This document shows positions 11,147 through 22,300 of a stretch of 64,000 nucleotides of DNA, in pieces (positions within the stretch are counted from its first letter, which is position 1; every line of letters begins with the position of its first letter). This stretch comes from Caenorhabditis elegans (lineage: Eukaryota > Nematoda > Chromadorea > Rhabditida > Rhabditidae). The position numbers and the translations under genes are program-made. The notes under the pieces are model-generated. The model ran no database searches. It was not told the origin of the DNA and saw nothing but the letters and a program-made list of their open reading frames with translations. The stretch covers positions 4,774,001-4,838,000 of the forward strand of contig NC_003282.8 of assembly GCF_000002985.6 (NCBI RefSeq), in the 5' to 3' direction.

Positions 11147-14100
11147 TCAACCTTTTCCCATACAATTCTCAAAAAATGATTTTTCAGCAGCGTAAGTGTT
11201 AAACAAGTGACCAATTTCCATATCGCTCTGCATTTTTTGAGCAGCTTTCTGCAAACTTCTAGTATTTTATTATTTAGTCTTTGAAATTGAAAACTTACTT
11301 GTACCCTGGGAATCAGTGAAATGACATCTGCCATTCTCAATGGATACTCGTCTAAATGTTTATTTGAATAGTATTGAATCATTTCCCGTTGAATAAGTGT
11401 TCGAACATTCCGGCAAAGATCCATGCAATCATCTGATTGATCTTCGAGACCTGCAAATAATTCATTAACGTTGATGTTTTATGAAACTGGGTGGTAAAGC
11501 GGCACTTATCTTTGAAGACTCAGTTAAACATTTTGCAAAACTTTAGAAAAATGAGGATGTAGAAACTATAGTTATATGGAATAAATAAGGAAATCCCGTT
11601 AGGTAGGAGTAAAAAATGAAAAAAACTCTTCGTATAGTTTTCTAGAATGTTATTTTTTCAATAAAAAGTATTTTCTATTGTCTCTCTGGTAACTTTCAAA
11701 TTTCCGGTTTATGCGAGGCGGATCGTGGATTACAATATATTACTGTATTTAGTATAGAAACACGTTGTCAATATTAGTATAGAAACACGTTGCTAGAGCA
11801 AGAAGCCTCAAAATTTTCAATCTGTTTCTTTTTTAGTTTCCCTTGTCAAAAAATACTGTAATAGTTTGTTAACAGTGTAAGAAATTGGCTTTTAATTTTA
11901 ATGTATTTTTTATGTAAAAAAATCGTTTGAACATAAATTAATCAAGAACTTATCAATATTTTTTAAAGTTTTCTGAGAAAGTTCTTTCTGATTAAGTTTT
12001 TGCGTTAACAAGTTATAATTTAATATAGTGCTTGTGATTTTTTCTTGTATTGAAAACTTGAATTATATCGCTATTATAATAGCGAGCAAAACTGATTGTG
12101 ATCAACAAAGTGAAACACACTGTCTATTACCTTAAGCTTTAAAATTTTCAATCAGTGTTTTAAAGTTTTGGTCGACAGTTCAAATGTCAAAAAAATTGCG
12201 GAAAATCCGATCCCATTGGCTAGTGCCGTAAAATCATCCGAAGGAAAACATGAATTGAATTTCATATGTTTGTGAAACAGATAAAAAGTTTTCGATTCGA
12301 AAATATTACCGGTATCAAACAACAATAATGCTGCTAGAGCAAGAAACTCGAATTGTGTCACGTTTTCTCTGAGCATTGGTTCGAGAACATTCCGCTTACA
12401 TTCAGTACATGTTCCTTTGAATAGTCTGGAAACAAAAAAAGCAAACTCAATGATAATAAAAGAAGCTCTGATATTGAGTGTATGTATTTATGAAACAGCG
12501 ATTTTTTTTAATTTTTTGGAAATTCTATTTTTTCCAATTTTAATTACTCTATGAACAAAAAGAGTTTGGTCTTTCTTGAGTAAAGGAGATTTAAGAAAAA
12601 ATAGTAAAAGTGAGTCCAAAATTTATACTGTCAATGAATTGAATCAATCAGATATGATCTCAATTTAAGTTTTTTTTAAAACTTTCTTGTTTCAATATTA
12701 TGAAAAAGGAAGCAGAGTTCATTCAAAATTTCAATTTTCTGAGCAAGACATAATATATGACTTACCTTGCAGCATCTGCCGATGTCATTGGTTGTTGATT
12801 GTGTGGATCATAGTAAAAAGCTTCCAAATTTTGACAATCAATAAAATTTCCATTGGGTAAAAACCAGACGTCTATTTTATTATGCTGACACGCAAAGAAT
12901 CCAGCTTCCAAGTTGTAAAAAGTTAGGTAGAAGTTTCGCAGAAGTATGTCCTAAATTTCAGAAATTTTGGAGATTTTACAGTTTCATGAAATCTTTAAAG
13001 TTTGCTAGAAATTAGTGTTTTGAAAATTTATCGAAAAAGAGTTTTAGCTGTTCACAGCTTTGGAAAAAACCATTTTCAGGTCCCGCATCGACCTAAAATT
13101 TACCTAAATCAACGAATAAACGTGTAACAAACAACCAAAGTATGTCATAAAAAAATTTGCCGGTTTGGCAAAATCTTGTTTTTTTGTAGATGAAAATACT
13201 CAAATTTCGCCCAATTTAAATTCTACTGTTTCACTATACAGATTAAACCTGGCCTAGCAAAGGATATTTTGTTCACTTTTTGTTTATACCTTCTGAGAAT
13301 TTGGTAGTTCTTTAAAAAGTGGAAAGCAATTCGAAACCCAGTCAGACACTAAATAGAACTCTCGGAGCAACAAACGATACGTTTCTTTATATGTTTGACC
13401 ACGTGGAGCTGGCTTCTGGAACAGGAAACTTATTGAAATTTTATTTGTGTTCCGATATTTTTTTCTTACCAGAAACATACTGAAACCATCCATTCTGTGT
13501 ACAATTTCTCTTACATTTTCCAATTCTGCGTAATTTCTCTTAACACTTGATAATAGGGTAATGGGAATTGTGACTTGAAGCTGTGAAGTTGACGGAGAAA
13601 TTATCAGAGCTCGATTTTCCGGGTTTCGGCGACCATAAATGTCACGATGCTTTTGAATCGCTGGAATTTTGGAAGTGGTGAAAATGTATTTATCTTTTTA
13701 GTGAAAAACTTACATTCTTTTTTCATTCCAACTTTCAAACATTTTTCAAATCGGCATTTCTTGCAAAGTAGCCCTTCTGCTGAAAAAAAGTTTATGAATT
13801 TTTTACTGTTTCGAAGAATTCTCAAAGATTACTGCCAAAACTAAAGCTTCTTTCTTGTATAAGTTTATTAAAGTTTAAAAGTTAAAATTATAATTTCTGC
13901 GGAAAAGCATACTCACATTTTTCAATTTCACAAGTGTCATCTTCACTACAACTGTAGTTTCTCTTGTTGACTATTGTTCGCCGGAAGAATGCTGTGCAAC
14001 CTCTTAAATATGTGATTTTCAACAAAAATTGTTTCAATTCATTTAAGAAAATTTACAAAACATTCAAAAAATATTTTTCAGGCTGAAAAATTAGATTAAA

Positions 14101-14436
14101 GCGTTTTTTTTTTCTGATTTTCTCTCTTATTGTCGATAAAATGTTGCTTTTGAACTCCAGCGCAATTTAAAAAATCGTTTAAAACACGAGCTAAATTTTA
14201 TTATTTTTTAGAGTTATGTTCGGTCATTACTGTGTGCTGTCATTTAAAGCAAACACTTTTCTGAGCCCCTTCATTTTCAAAAGTTTATTATTTTTTTCTA
14301 AAGAGTAATTTTTAATATCGGCAATAATTATATGTTGAATTAGTATTAAAAAATCAAATTATTACCTGCAAGCATCGACACCAAAATGCTTTCCATTTCC
14401 AGGCGAAAGACATACATCACACGGATTGAAACGCAT
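11147..14436 (-). CDS. Divergent nuclear hormone receptor
   Basis: Nine exons on the minus strand from Met 14436 to TGA 11147. The first three (from 14436, about 14001 and about 13781) build a two-finger C4 DNA-binding domain: CDVCLSPGNGKHFGVDACRGCTAF, FFRR, then CSEDDTCEIEKC and CKKCRFEKCLKVGM. The remaining exons (starting near 13662, 13417, 12951, 12426, 11450 and 11245) make an all-helical region without strong motifs, as expected for the ligand-binding domain of the expanded nematode nuclear-receptor group. Exon phases agree throughout. The receptor should bind DNA as a transcription factor; ligand and targets are unknown. The third intron of the ligand-binding part (12426 to 11450) is long. 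The gene is transcribed away from the kinase gene at 15.8 kb. Member number within the nhr family not recognised. Confidence 0.85.
12213..12233 (-). ncRNA. Predicted 21U-RNA locus in nhr intron
   Basis: Minus-strand CTGTTTCA core at 12280-12273. A YRNT start puts the first U at 12233, 40 bases past the core, inside an intron of the nuclear-receptor gene and in the same sense. Confidence 0.4.
12435..12455 (-). ncRNA. Predicted 21U-RNA locus in nhr intron
   Basis: Minus-strand core at 12498-12491. YRNT starts are possible at 12455 (36 bases) or 12449 (42 bases). Only the core is certain. Confidence 0.35.
13268..13288 (+). ncRNA. Predicted 21U-RNA locus, antisense to nhr
   Basis: Core at 13226-13233 in an AT-rich intron. 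YRNT starts at 13268 (35 bases) or 13273 (40 bases). Confidence 0.35.
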
Positions 14437-15772
14437 TTTTATCAGTGATAACTGGTAGAAAATACTGTTTTGCACTACACGCCATCGACCAAATGATGAT
14501 ATTTCCAATGTTTTCCACGTGAGAAATAGAGAAACAAAGTAAATAGAGATTATTGAGAAACAGACAGAGAGAGAGATAGAAACTGGTTCTACACTGTCTA
14601 TTCAAATGATGCAAACTTTGATTTCTTGGCTACAAATTACGAGTCTTGGTAGTTTTTGGCCTAAAAAAGTGTCTCAGAAAATGCATACATTCAAAAGATA
14701 ATTTTGAAATACATAGAGAACAAATATTAATTTTCAGTTAAATAGTTTTATTTCATGTTTATCTTATTTAAAAAAAGGGGGAAAAATCAGATTCTGCCAA
14801 GTACAAAGTTTGCGCCATTACGCATATGAAACCAAAATAAATTTTCCTATATTTTCCTCATCAATGTTTGCCTATAAAACAACAAAAAATTAGATACTTT
14901 TCTATTACCGGTAATGTAGAATTAGTGGGGATTTTGTTTTAAAACATACAAATAGGATAGAAGAAACAGTAAAAAATTTGCAAAGTGTTACTAATGATTT
15001 TTTTTAATTTTGCAATTTTTTTATGTTTCAAAAAATAATACCCACCACTACGACTTGTTGGAGCATTGCTTCAAATTGCAAAACAAACTGTAAAAAAACG
15101 TTTAGTCAAAAACAACATTGTATTTCGTATCTACAACTGAAGAAAACTACATCACCATTTTTGCTGTATGAAATATGTACATGTTGAAATATTTTGAATT
15201 TTTTGTCATTTTCAAAAATGTTTAAAAGGTTTTTCAGATACAAGAAAAATGTATCACCAATATTGAATTTTGAAACTTTTATTTTTTTTACTGTTTCCAA
15301 TATACAACTTTTTTAAACTGGAATATCTCCAATATTCCACACTAGACTAATCATATTGTGAACCTGTGCACTCCAAAAAACGTGTTCACGTAAGATCCAG
15401 AGAACCGAAATTTTGGCGTTAGTGGCAAAGAAAAATTATTCGATATTCATCTATTTTACAAAAAAAAAAAATTTTGAATATGCAACGGAAAAAAATGTTT
15501 TTAAACTGCTCTTTTTTCTACGAAAATATCCACGGTTTCATCTTTTCGCTCTAATGATAAAAAGAAGGAGGAAATGCCACGAAAACCCCGTTCTGGGGCA
15601 CTGTGCGCCGCAGCGTAATGAACTAAATTAAATATTTATTAACAAAAGTTCATACTTGCAAAATTAAAATACGTGAACTGTAGTAGCATTCCGAAAAAAA
15701 CACGATTAACAACAATACAAGGAGGAAAAAATTTAGTTCTCAATATTGTCCTCATAGAAGTTCAAAAAAAGA
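14437..15772. promoter_or_regulatory. Divergent intergenic region between nhr and kinase genes
   Basis: About 1.3 kb of AT-rich DNA with no exon-like frame. It must hold both 5' regions. Two near-cores of the 21U element (GAAACAGT at about 14965, CTGTTTCC at about 15291) lie here but are not perfect. A mixed AG-rich run (about 14560-14580) precedes the receptor gene. Confidence 0.5.
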
Positions 15773-17939
15773 ATGAGCGATTCAGAAGTTGGCGAAATTA
15801 TCAAAAAGAAGTCGATTAGAGAGACAACTACAGATGTGAGTTTACCTGAATTTGTAAAGAAATCCAAAGTACATATTTCAGGAAACTCAGGAGCGCCGTC
15901 CAGATTTAACGACGGCTAGCGAAGAGAAAGGAAGTGAAAAAAAGGACGAAAAAGGAAGTGATCGAAAGGATGAATCAGCGACTAGCAAGTCAGTTTATGT
16001 GGAAAAAGATGTGGTTGAAGACGAAGAACTTTATAAAAGTCTCCAAGCAATGCCATTTTATCATGGATTCCTTCCTCGAGACGATCTCGGAGTTATTATC
16101 AGAAACGAAGGAGACTATTTGATCCGTGTCAGTGAGATCACCACTGTAAGTTTCATGTTAGCAGTTTCCAGCTCTCGCCACCAACGGTTCCGCAGTTTTC
16201 TCCTCTAGTCCATCTATATTTTCGGTGTATTGTTCTCATTGTATGTATATCAGTTCAGTTAAACGATATTAGTTTAAAAATCGAAGAAAAGTGAGCTTGG
16301 CAATATCCTTTCGAGTCGAACATCGTTGATTATTTTGCGAGCTAATTAGTTTTGATATTCTCCTTCTGGAAATAATTCTAACTGGCAGATTTTAAAAATT
16401 CATAAAATTATATTTACAGAAGAAAGAAGGAACAACTGGCATCAAAAGAGATATTATTCTCTCGGTTTGTTCATCGGAACGTGGTGGTACAGAAACTGAA
16501 CAGACAAATACAAAGTCTGATGCAAAATCTGAGCTCAATCTCGGAGAACGGAAAATGAGAAACATGGTTATTCGTAGATTTGATGGAAAGTTCGGAATCA
16601 AAGGGAACCTTTTTCCAACCATTGAAGCTTTACTCGCCAATTATCACGTCACAAATGCACTGGAGACAAAGGAAAATCGTTTTCTGAAAACTCCCATCGA
16701 TCTTCAAGTCTGGGAGAATAGACATTCAGCTGTGAAACTTGGTGATAAGCTTGGAGAAGGTGCCTACGGAGAGGTTCGCAAAGGAGTTTTGCATCGAAAA
16801 AACAAGAAGTTGGATGTAGCAGTGAAGTTGATGAAAGGAGGAGAACTGAATAAGATGAAGATTCGAGAAATGATGAATGAAGCCAGATTGATGAGAAACT
16901 TCAAGCACAAAAATATCGTGCGGTTCTTTGGAGTTGCAGTTGTTGAGCAACCGTTGTACATTCTATTGGAATTGGTTAACGGAGGAGCTCTAAATACATA
17001 TTTGCAGGTAATTAAGAGATGGCCAAAATTCCTTTAGTCTAGTTTTTGTCTTTTTTCCAATTCAATCTAAAATATTTCAGAAGAACAAAGTCTCCGATCT
17101 CGAGCTGATGAGAATGTGCCTTGGTGCAGCTCAAGGACTCCAATATCTTCACGCTAATCACTGTATCCATCGTGACATTGCAGCTCGTAACTGCCTATAT
17201 TCGAATGATAAAGTGGTCAAGCTCTCGGATTTTGGACTTTCTGTAGTTGGAAATCAATACAAACTCTGCGCAGCTCAGAAGCTTCCGATCAAATGGCTTG
17301 CACCTGAAACAATTACAACTCGCTTCTTCACTCCGAAGACTGATGTCTACAGCTATGGAGTCATGTGCTTCGAGATATTTTCGAATGGAGCAGAACCATG
17401 GGAAGGTGTCACGAATACTGTTACAAAGAATAATGTGGTCAACGGAATAAACTTGGTTATTCCTGAATCCTGCCCAGAGAAATTTCGATCATTTGTGCAT
17501 GAGAAGATCTTCGTGGTTGATCCTAAAAGACGTGTTGTTATGGATGACGTCAGCAGATTTATTGAACCAATTATCAATGATATGCATAATGCTGCAGCTG
17601 TTAGTACAATGCTCAATCTTGCTTCAGATGTTGGTTTTTTTAGTTTTAGTTATAGAGGAAGATACTCATTTTTTGATTTTCAGAAGTCTGACTACAACCA
17701 GAAGACATCCGATGCAAATCGTTCAATGATGGTACCAAATCTTACTAGTTCAACTCCTCGCAATGCTACAAATTCGATGAAACAGAATGATTACCGCCGC
17801 AAGACAAGGTTTTTGAAGTTACATCTTTACATTTTAATTTTACAATTTTTATTATAACCTGTCAAATTGAAAAATCAGAACCTCACCGAACACTGGTCAG
17901 AGAGCTGGAAAGAAGTCAAGCCAAACAGTCGAGAAATAG
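15773..17939 (+). CDS. SH2-tyrosine kinase of the nematode Fer/Fes-like group
   Basis: Six exons (15773-15835, 15882-16145, 16420-17007, 17081-17629, 17684-17808, 17879-17939) give 549 aa. A charged N-terminus (EEKGSEKKDEKGSD) leads to an SH2 domain starting FYHGFLPR near residue 80, with the phosphotyrosine-binding arginine in YLIRVSE (about 103). The kinase domain has GEGAYGEV (221-228), VAVK Lys (about 245), the alpha-C Glu in MNEARLM, HRDIAARN (335-342), DFG (355) and KWLAPE (376-381). All catalytic residues are present, so an active tyrosine kinase is expected. There is no F-BAR or SH3 part, which matches the large nematode-specific Fer-like set, many of which are sperm-enriched. The basic tail (RRKTR, GKKSS) has no domain. 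The exact gene name is not recognised. Confidence 0.9.
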
Positions 17940-18060
17940 ATCCGAACTTTCAAAGGTTTATGAAATAAAGATGACAAGCTTTCAAGAATTCGTTAGCATT
18001 TTTTTCGCTCCGCTTCAGGCCTGTCATATGATGCAGCGGCAAGTGCCGTTCAGCAATTTT
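17940..18060. other. 3' end of kinase gene
   Basis: AATAAA at 17965-17970, about 25 bases after the kinase stop, is the likely polyadenylation signal. Confidence 0.5.
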
Positions 18061-18069
18061 TTTGTCGAC

Positions 18070-18835
18070 CTACTGCCGATTTGCCGGAAGTTTTGGTTTC
18101 CGGCAAGTTGCCTATTTGCCGGAAATTTTGGTTTCCAGCAAGTTGCCGAATTGCCGGAAATTTTGAGTTGCCTATTTGCCGGAAATTTTGAGTTGCCTAT
18201 TTGGCAGAAATTTTGGTTTCCGGCAAGTTTCCGATTTGCCGGAAATTTTGGTTTCCGGCAATTTGCCTATTTGCGGGATATTTTGGTTTCCAGCAAGTTG
18301 CCGAATTGCCGGAAATTTTGGTTTCCGGCAAGTTTCCGATTTGCCGGAAATTTAGGTCTCCGGCAAGTTACCTATTTGCCGGAAATTTTGGTTTCCGGCA
18401 AGTTTCCGATTTGCCGGAAATTTTGGTTTCCGGCAATTTGCCGATTTGCCGGAAATTTTGGTTTCCGGCAAGTTTCCGATTTGCCGGAAATTTTGGTCTC
18501 CGGCAAGTTGCCTATTTGCCGGAAATTTTGGTTTCCGGCAAGTTTCCGATTTGCCGGAAATTTTGGTCTCCGACAAGTTGCCGATTTGCCGGAAATTTTG
18601 GTTTCCTGCAAGTTTCCGATTTGCCGGAAATTTTAGTCTCCGGCAAGTTTCCGATTTGCCGGAAATTTTTGGTCTCCGGCAAGTTGCCGATTTGCCGGAA
18701 ATTTTGGTTTCCGGCAAGTTTCCGATTTGCCGGAAATTTTGGTTTCCGGCAAGTTTCCGATTTGCCGGAAATTTTGGTCTCCGGCAAGTTTCCGATTTGC
18801 CGTTTGCCAAACACCAATTTGCCGGAAGTTTTTAG
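18070..18835. repeat. 35-bp minisatellite (about 21 copies)
   Basis: The unit reads roughly CCGATTTGCCGGAAATTTTG followed by GTTTCCGGCAAGTTT. Variants differ by GTCTC for GTTTC and CTA for CGA. A 35-bp period is not a multiple of three and the units lack stops, so long open frames appear in several frames on both strands; none is a gene. The core TTTGCCGG also occurs in dispersed repeats at 56.4-56.8 kb and 58.0-58.1 kb. Confidence 0.9.
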
Positions 18836-19075
18836 AGGGATTTTTATAAGACGGAAACACTTAAAACTGCGCCTTTTTGAAAATTTCTCCCATTTTTCTT
18901 TCTGAAATTGCTTACTTTTCAATATAGATGTAGGAACATTTATATGATGTGTACAATTTTGCGGATGAAAATTGTAATTCTGAAACTTCCAAAAAACATG
19001 TGCAAACCACAATTTGCCGAAAATGTTCGGCAATTTGCCAGACAAAATCGTTTGCCGCCATCCCCGGCTGTGCGG
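18820..19075. repeat. Dispersed repeat flanking the minisatellite
   Basis: The segment AGAGGGATTTTTATAAGACGG (18833) and the later AATTTGCCGAAAATGTTCGG (19012) recur in inverse orientation around 56620-56750. The minisatellite therefore probably expanded inside a member of this family. Confidence 0.55.
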
Positions 19076-19082
19076 CACGGGG

Positions 19083-19112
19083 TTCTGGGGGTTCAATTCC
19101 CGGTTCGGCCCA
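19083..19112 (+). other. tRNA 3'-half-like segment
   Basis: Contains a perfect Pol III B box (GGTTCAATTCC, 19090-19100) flanked by GGG/CCC able to form a T stem, then TTCGGCCCA. No matching A box or acceptor 5' strand is seen upstream, so this is not a tRNA gene. Confidence 0.3.
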
Positions 19113-19391
19113 ACCTTTGAATTTTTCTTGAAAATAAACTAAATGGCCGCTTTTATGTGGTCTGGAAGAAAAATAAAACAATGTTTCAGTTAAAAATGTC
19201 ATCTATAATTTCATAAATTTATTTATAACCATAAAAACCATTTAGGACTAATTAGGCATTAAACAAGGAGATCATACACATATCAAAATGAAGGCATTAA
19301 GAACAATTTGAAACATGTTACAAGAAAAGGCAAAGATAGTAAAGGGGTTTTTTCAAAAGTGAGGTTTTAGGCAGTTTCAGGACTATATTTA

Positions 19392-22300
19392 TTATTGTAC
19401 ATTCCACGGATTCCATGCATTATTGGAATTATCTTGATTATTCGGGGTTCCAGTCGGTGGAAGCCCGGCTGCTTGTAGTTGTTGTTGAAGTTGCTGGAGT
19501 TGAGCCGCCTGAGCCAAATCCATTTGTCCGTAGGTTGGAAGTGAGAATGGACGGAGTTGCTGTTGTTGCTGCTGTTGTTGTGGATCAGAGTTTGTGGAGA
19601 GATTGTTGAATTGCGGTTGGACAGCACTCCGGTTATGTGGAGATCTGGAAAATAATGTTTAGAATTAATGCGGCACTGCTTTTTGCAAAATTTACAGGTA
19701 ACAAACCTCATCACCAAGTTAGGTGTCATCAAAACTCCATGTGTATTGTCTGATCCTTCAGGTCCACCACCACCACCACCTCCTTGACCACCTCCAACAG
19801 AATCTCCCGGTGAATCCTGTCGCTGCATCTGATGATGATTGTCCCGTAATGGAACATTCATCATAGACATACAGCCAGGTGATTGGGCATGATGTTGATG
19901 TTGAGATGGATGAACGACTGAGAAGGCACGCTGAGGAGATGAAGGGTTGCCGTAAGTTGATGGTCCACCGTAATCGTTGGGATTCGGAGAGTACGTCTGG
20001 AAATTGATAAATGAGAAATTTCTAGATTCTAAGTTTGTATAACCCCAAACGGCCGATTTTTCAAAAATCCCAAAAACCATCAATTTTTCCTTGTCGAAGC
20101 AGCTGAAATATAGTTTCTATTAAACTATAACCCGTTATTGCATATTTTCGGTACTAGATCTTGCTGAAATTCGCCGATTTAGGCACTTTTAAAGTCGATA
20201 GGCATCCAAAAATCATCAATATTGGCATAATATGACCAAAATTGGATGCTTATTGACTTTAATAGTGCCTAAATCGGCGAATTTAAGCAAGATCTAGTAC
20301 CGAAAATATATGCAATAACGGGTTATAGTTTGAAAGAAACTATATTTCAGCTGCTTCGACAAGGAAAAATTGGCGAAATTTCAGAAATTCTGTCGCTTGG
20401 CTCTTCGTTAATTCAATAAACCTACCGAAAAGTCATTAGTAGCCTGCCAATTGCTAACAGCATCATCAGAAGTAATTGGACGGAACAGAGCATCCGGATT
20501 ATTCACAATATTGCTCGCGGCAGCCAACATTCTCTGTCTCTTATACTTTCTTCGTTGAGTCTTTTGGAATGTGAGCACTTCCGAATTGTGATGCTTGATG
20601 ATGTGCTCCTAAAAATTATGAAAATTATCAAAAATTATCATCTAAAATGCTCAAAAACCTTAAGCTTATCACGCCGACTAGATGCATATTCACACTGATC
20701 ACACTTGAACGGCTTCTCCTCCAAATGAATCCTCTCGTGACGGACCAGATGTGATTTTTCGATGAATCCACGGCCACAGATCTTGCAGAGATGGGCGCGA
20801 ACCGCCATGTGGGTACGGAGATGGGCCGCCAGTTGGCTTTTTTTGGTCGACGAGTAGTCGCAACCGGCTGAAAATTAACAGTAATGTTTTCAGGATCTTT
20901 AAATATGTCATTTTATAGTGTAGTTTTCAGGATCTTTAAATATGTCATTTTATAGGAAAAATAACAAAAAATTGCTCAGATCAACTCCATAGCTGTTTAA
21001 ACAATACTCCATGTTTAAAAACTCGAAAAAATTACGCACAGCGTGAAGCGAGCTGGGAAAGGCCCTGCATTGGAGAAGAAGAAGCTCTGAGAAAAGTTCT
21101 CTGCAAAAGCGCAAAAACTAATGAAACACGTCGAAATGATTTTATGTCGAGCGCGACGATAAAACCATTACCAAATACCTACAGTACCCCAGTGTGTGTT
21201 CGGCAGAAAAAAAAAGTGAAAGTGATATGATCCACAGATGATCTAACCACTGTTTCTATCTTCAGCCGCCGTTTTCTTTCGTTTTTTCGACCATTTTTTG
21301 TGCGGAAAAGGCGGCGCTGTGTCGCCAAGGAGAAACGAAAATTAATGGAATAGTACGGGTGATAAGGAGACGCAGCGAGGGGGGTTTTTGGTTGGAAAAA
21401 AGTAGAAGTGAACTGCGCAAAAGTCATCCAAATGATGGATCGGTTGGCAGGTGATAACGGAACTATTCTGGCATTCAGTGTATTCCAATGCGTGGTGTTA
21501 CAGGAAATACAAACTGACCAATGTGACAGCTAAAATTGTCTCCAGTATGTTGACGACGATGAAGGGAAAGATGATCGGCGGTTTTGGTGGCGAAACCGCA
21601 ATCCTCACAGATATAAGGCCTGAAATTTGGAAGAATTTGATGGAAATTGTGAAAATTCTGAATTTGAATAAAAGTCGCCTTGTTTGGTTTTGAGACAATT
21701 ATTATTATTGCCTCCAAACGTTACTAGCAAAATTGGAATTGCCTCAAAATCAGATCTTGCATGGTTTTTTATTTCAAATTCGCACATTATTAACTTTCAG
21801 ATCTCGAAATTTCATAGTAAAAACTTACCTAGGATCATTATGACTAGCAACATGATGATCCAATGTACTATGCTGTTGGAATCCTCTTCCACACTCTTCA
21901 CAGTGTAATGATCGATCATCGAGTACAGAATGCATTCGTTCGTGAGCAAACAGTTGAGAACGAGTTCGACCTTTCCATGCACATTCACCGCATTTGAAGA
22001 AACGCTCGTCGGCTGAAAATTTGACAATTTTAGAGGGTTTTTTTGTTTCTTTTAGAAAGTAATTTTGGAAAACAATTTTATTCAGCCGTTTTTTTTCGGT
22101 TTTAATGTGTTTCCTTCGGCAAAGTCAACGTGTGTCTGATGGTAAATTTAAAAAAAAAACAGAAAATTGAAAGCTTAGCTATTCATTCGATTTTTTGGAG
22201 ATTAATTAAAAATTTAAATTGATATTGTTGGTAAATTCTGAAAATATGAAAAAAACATTATCGATCAATTTTTTTACAAAAATTAATTTTCATAATTTGG

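Noticed and set aside
17971-19096. Open frames of 129-234 codons on both strands rich in CRKFWFPA or NLPETKISGK
   Set aside because: They are translations of the 35-bp minisatellite, which lacks stops in several frames. There are no splice or start signals and no non-repeat coding part.
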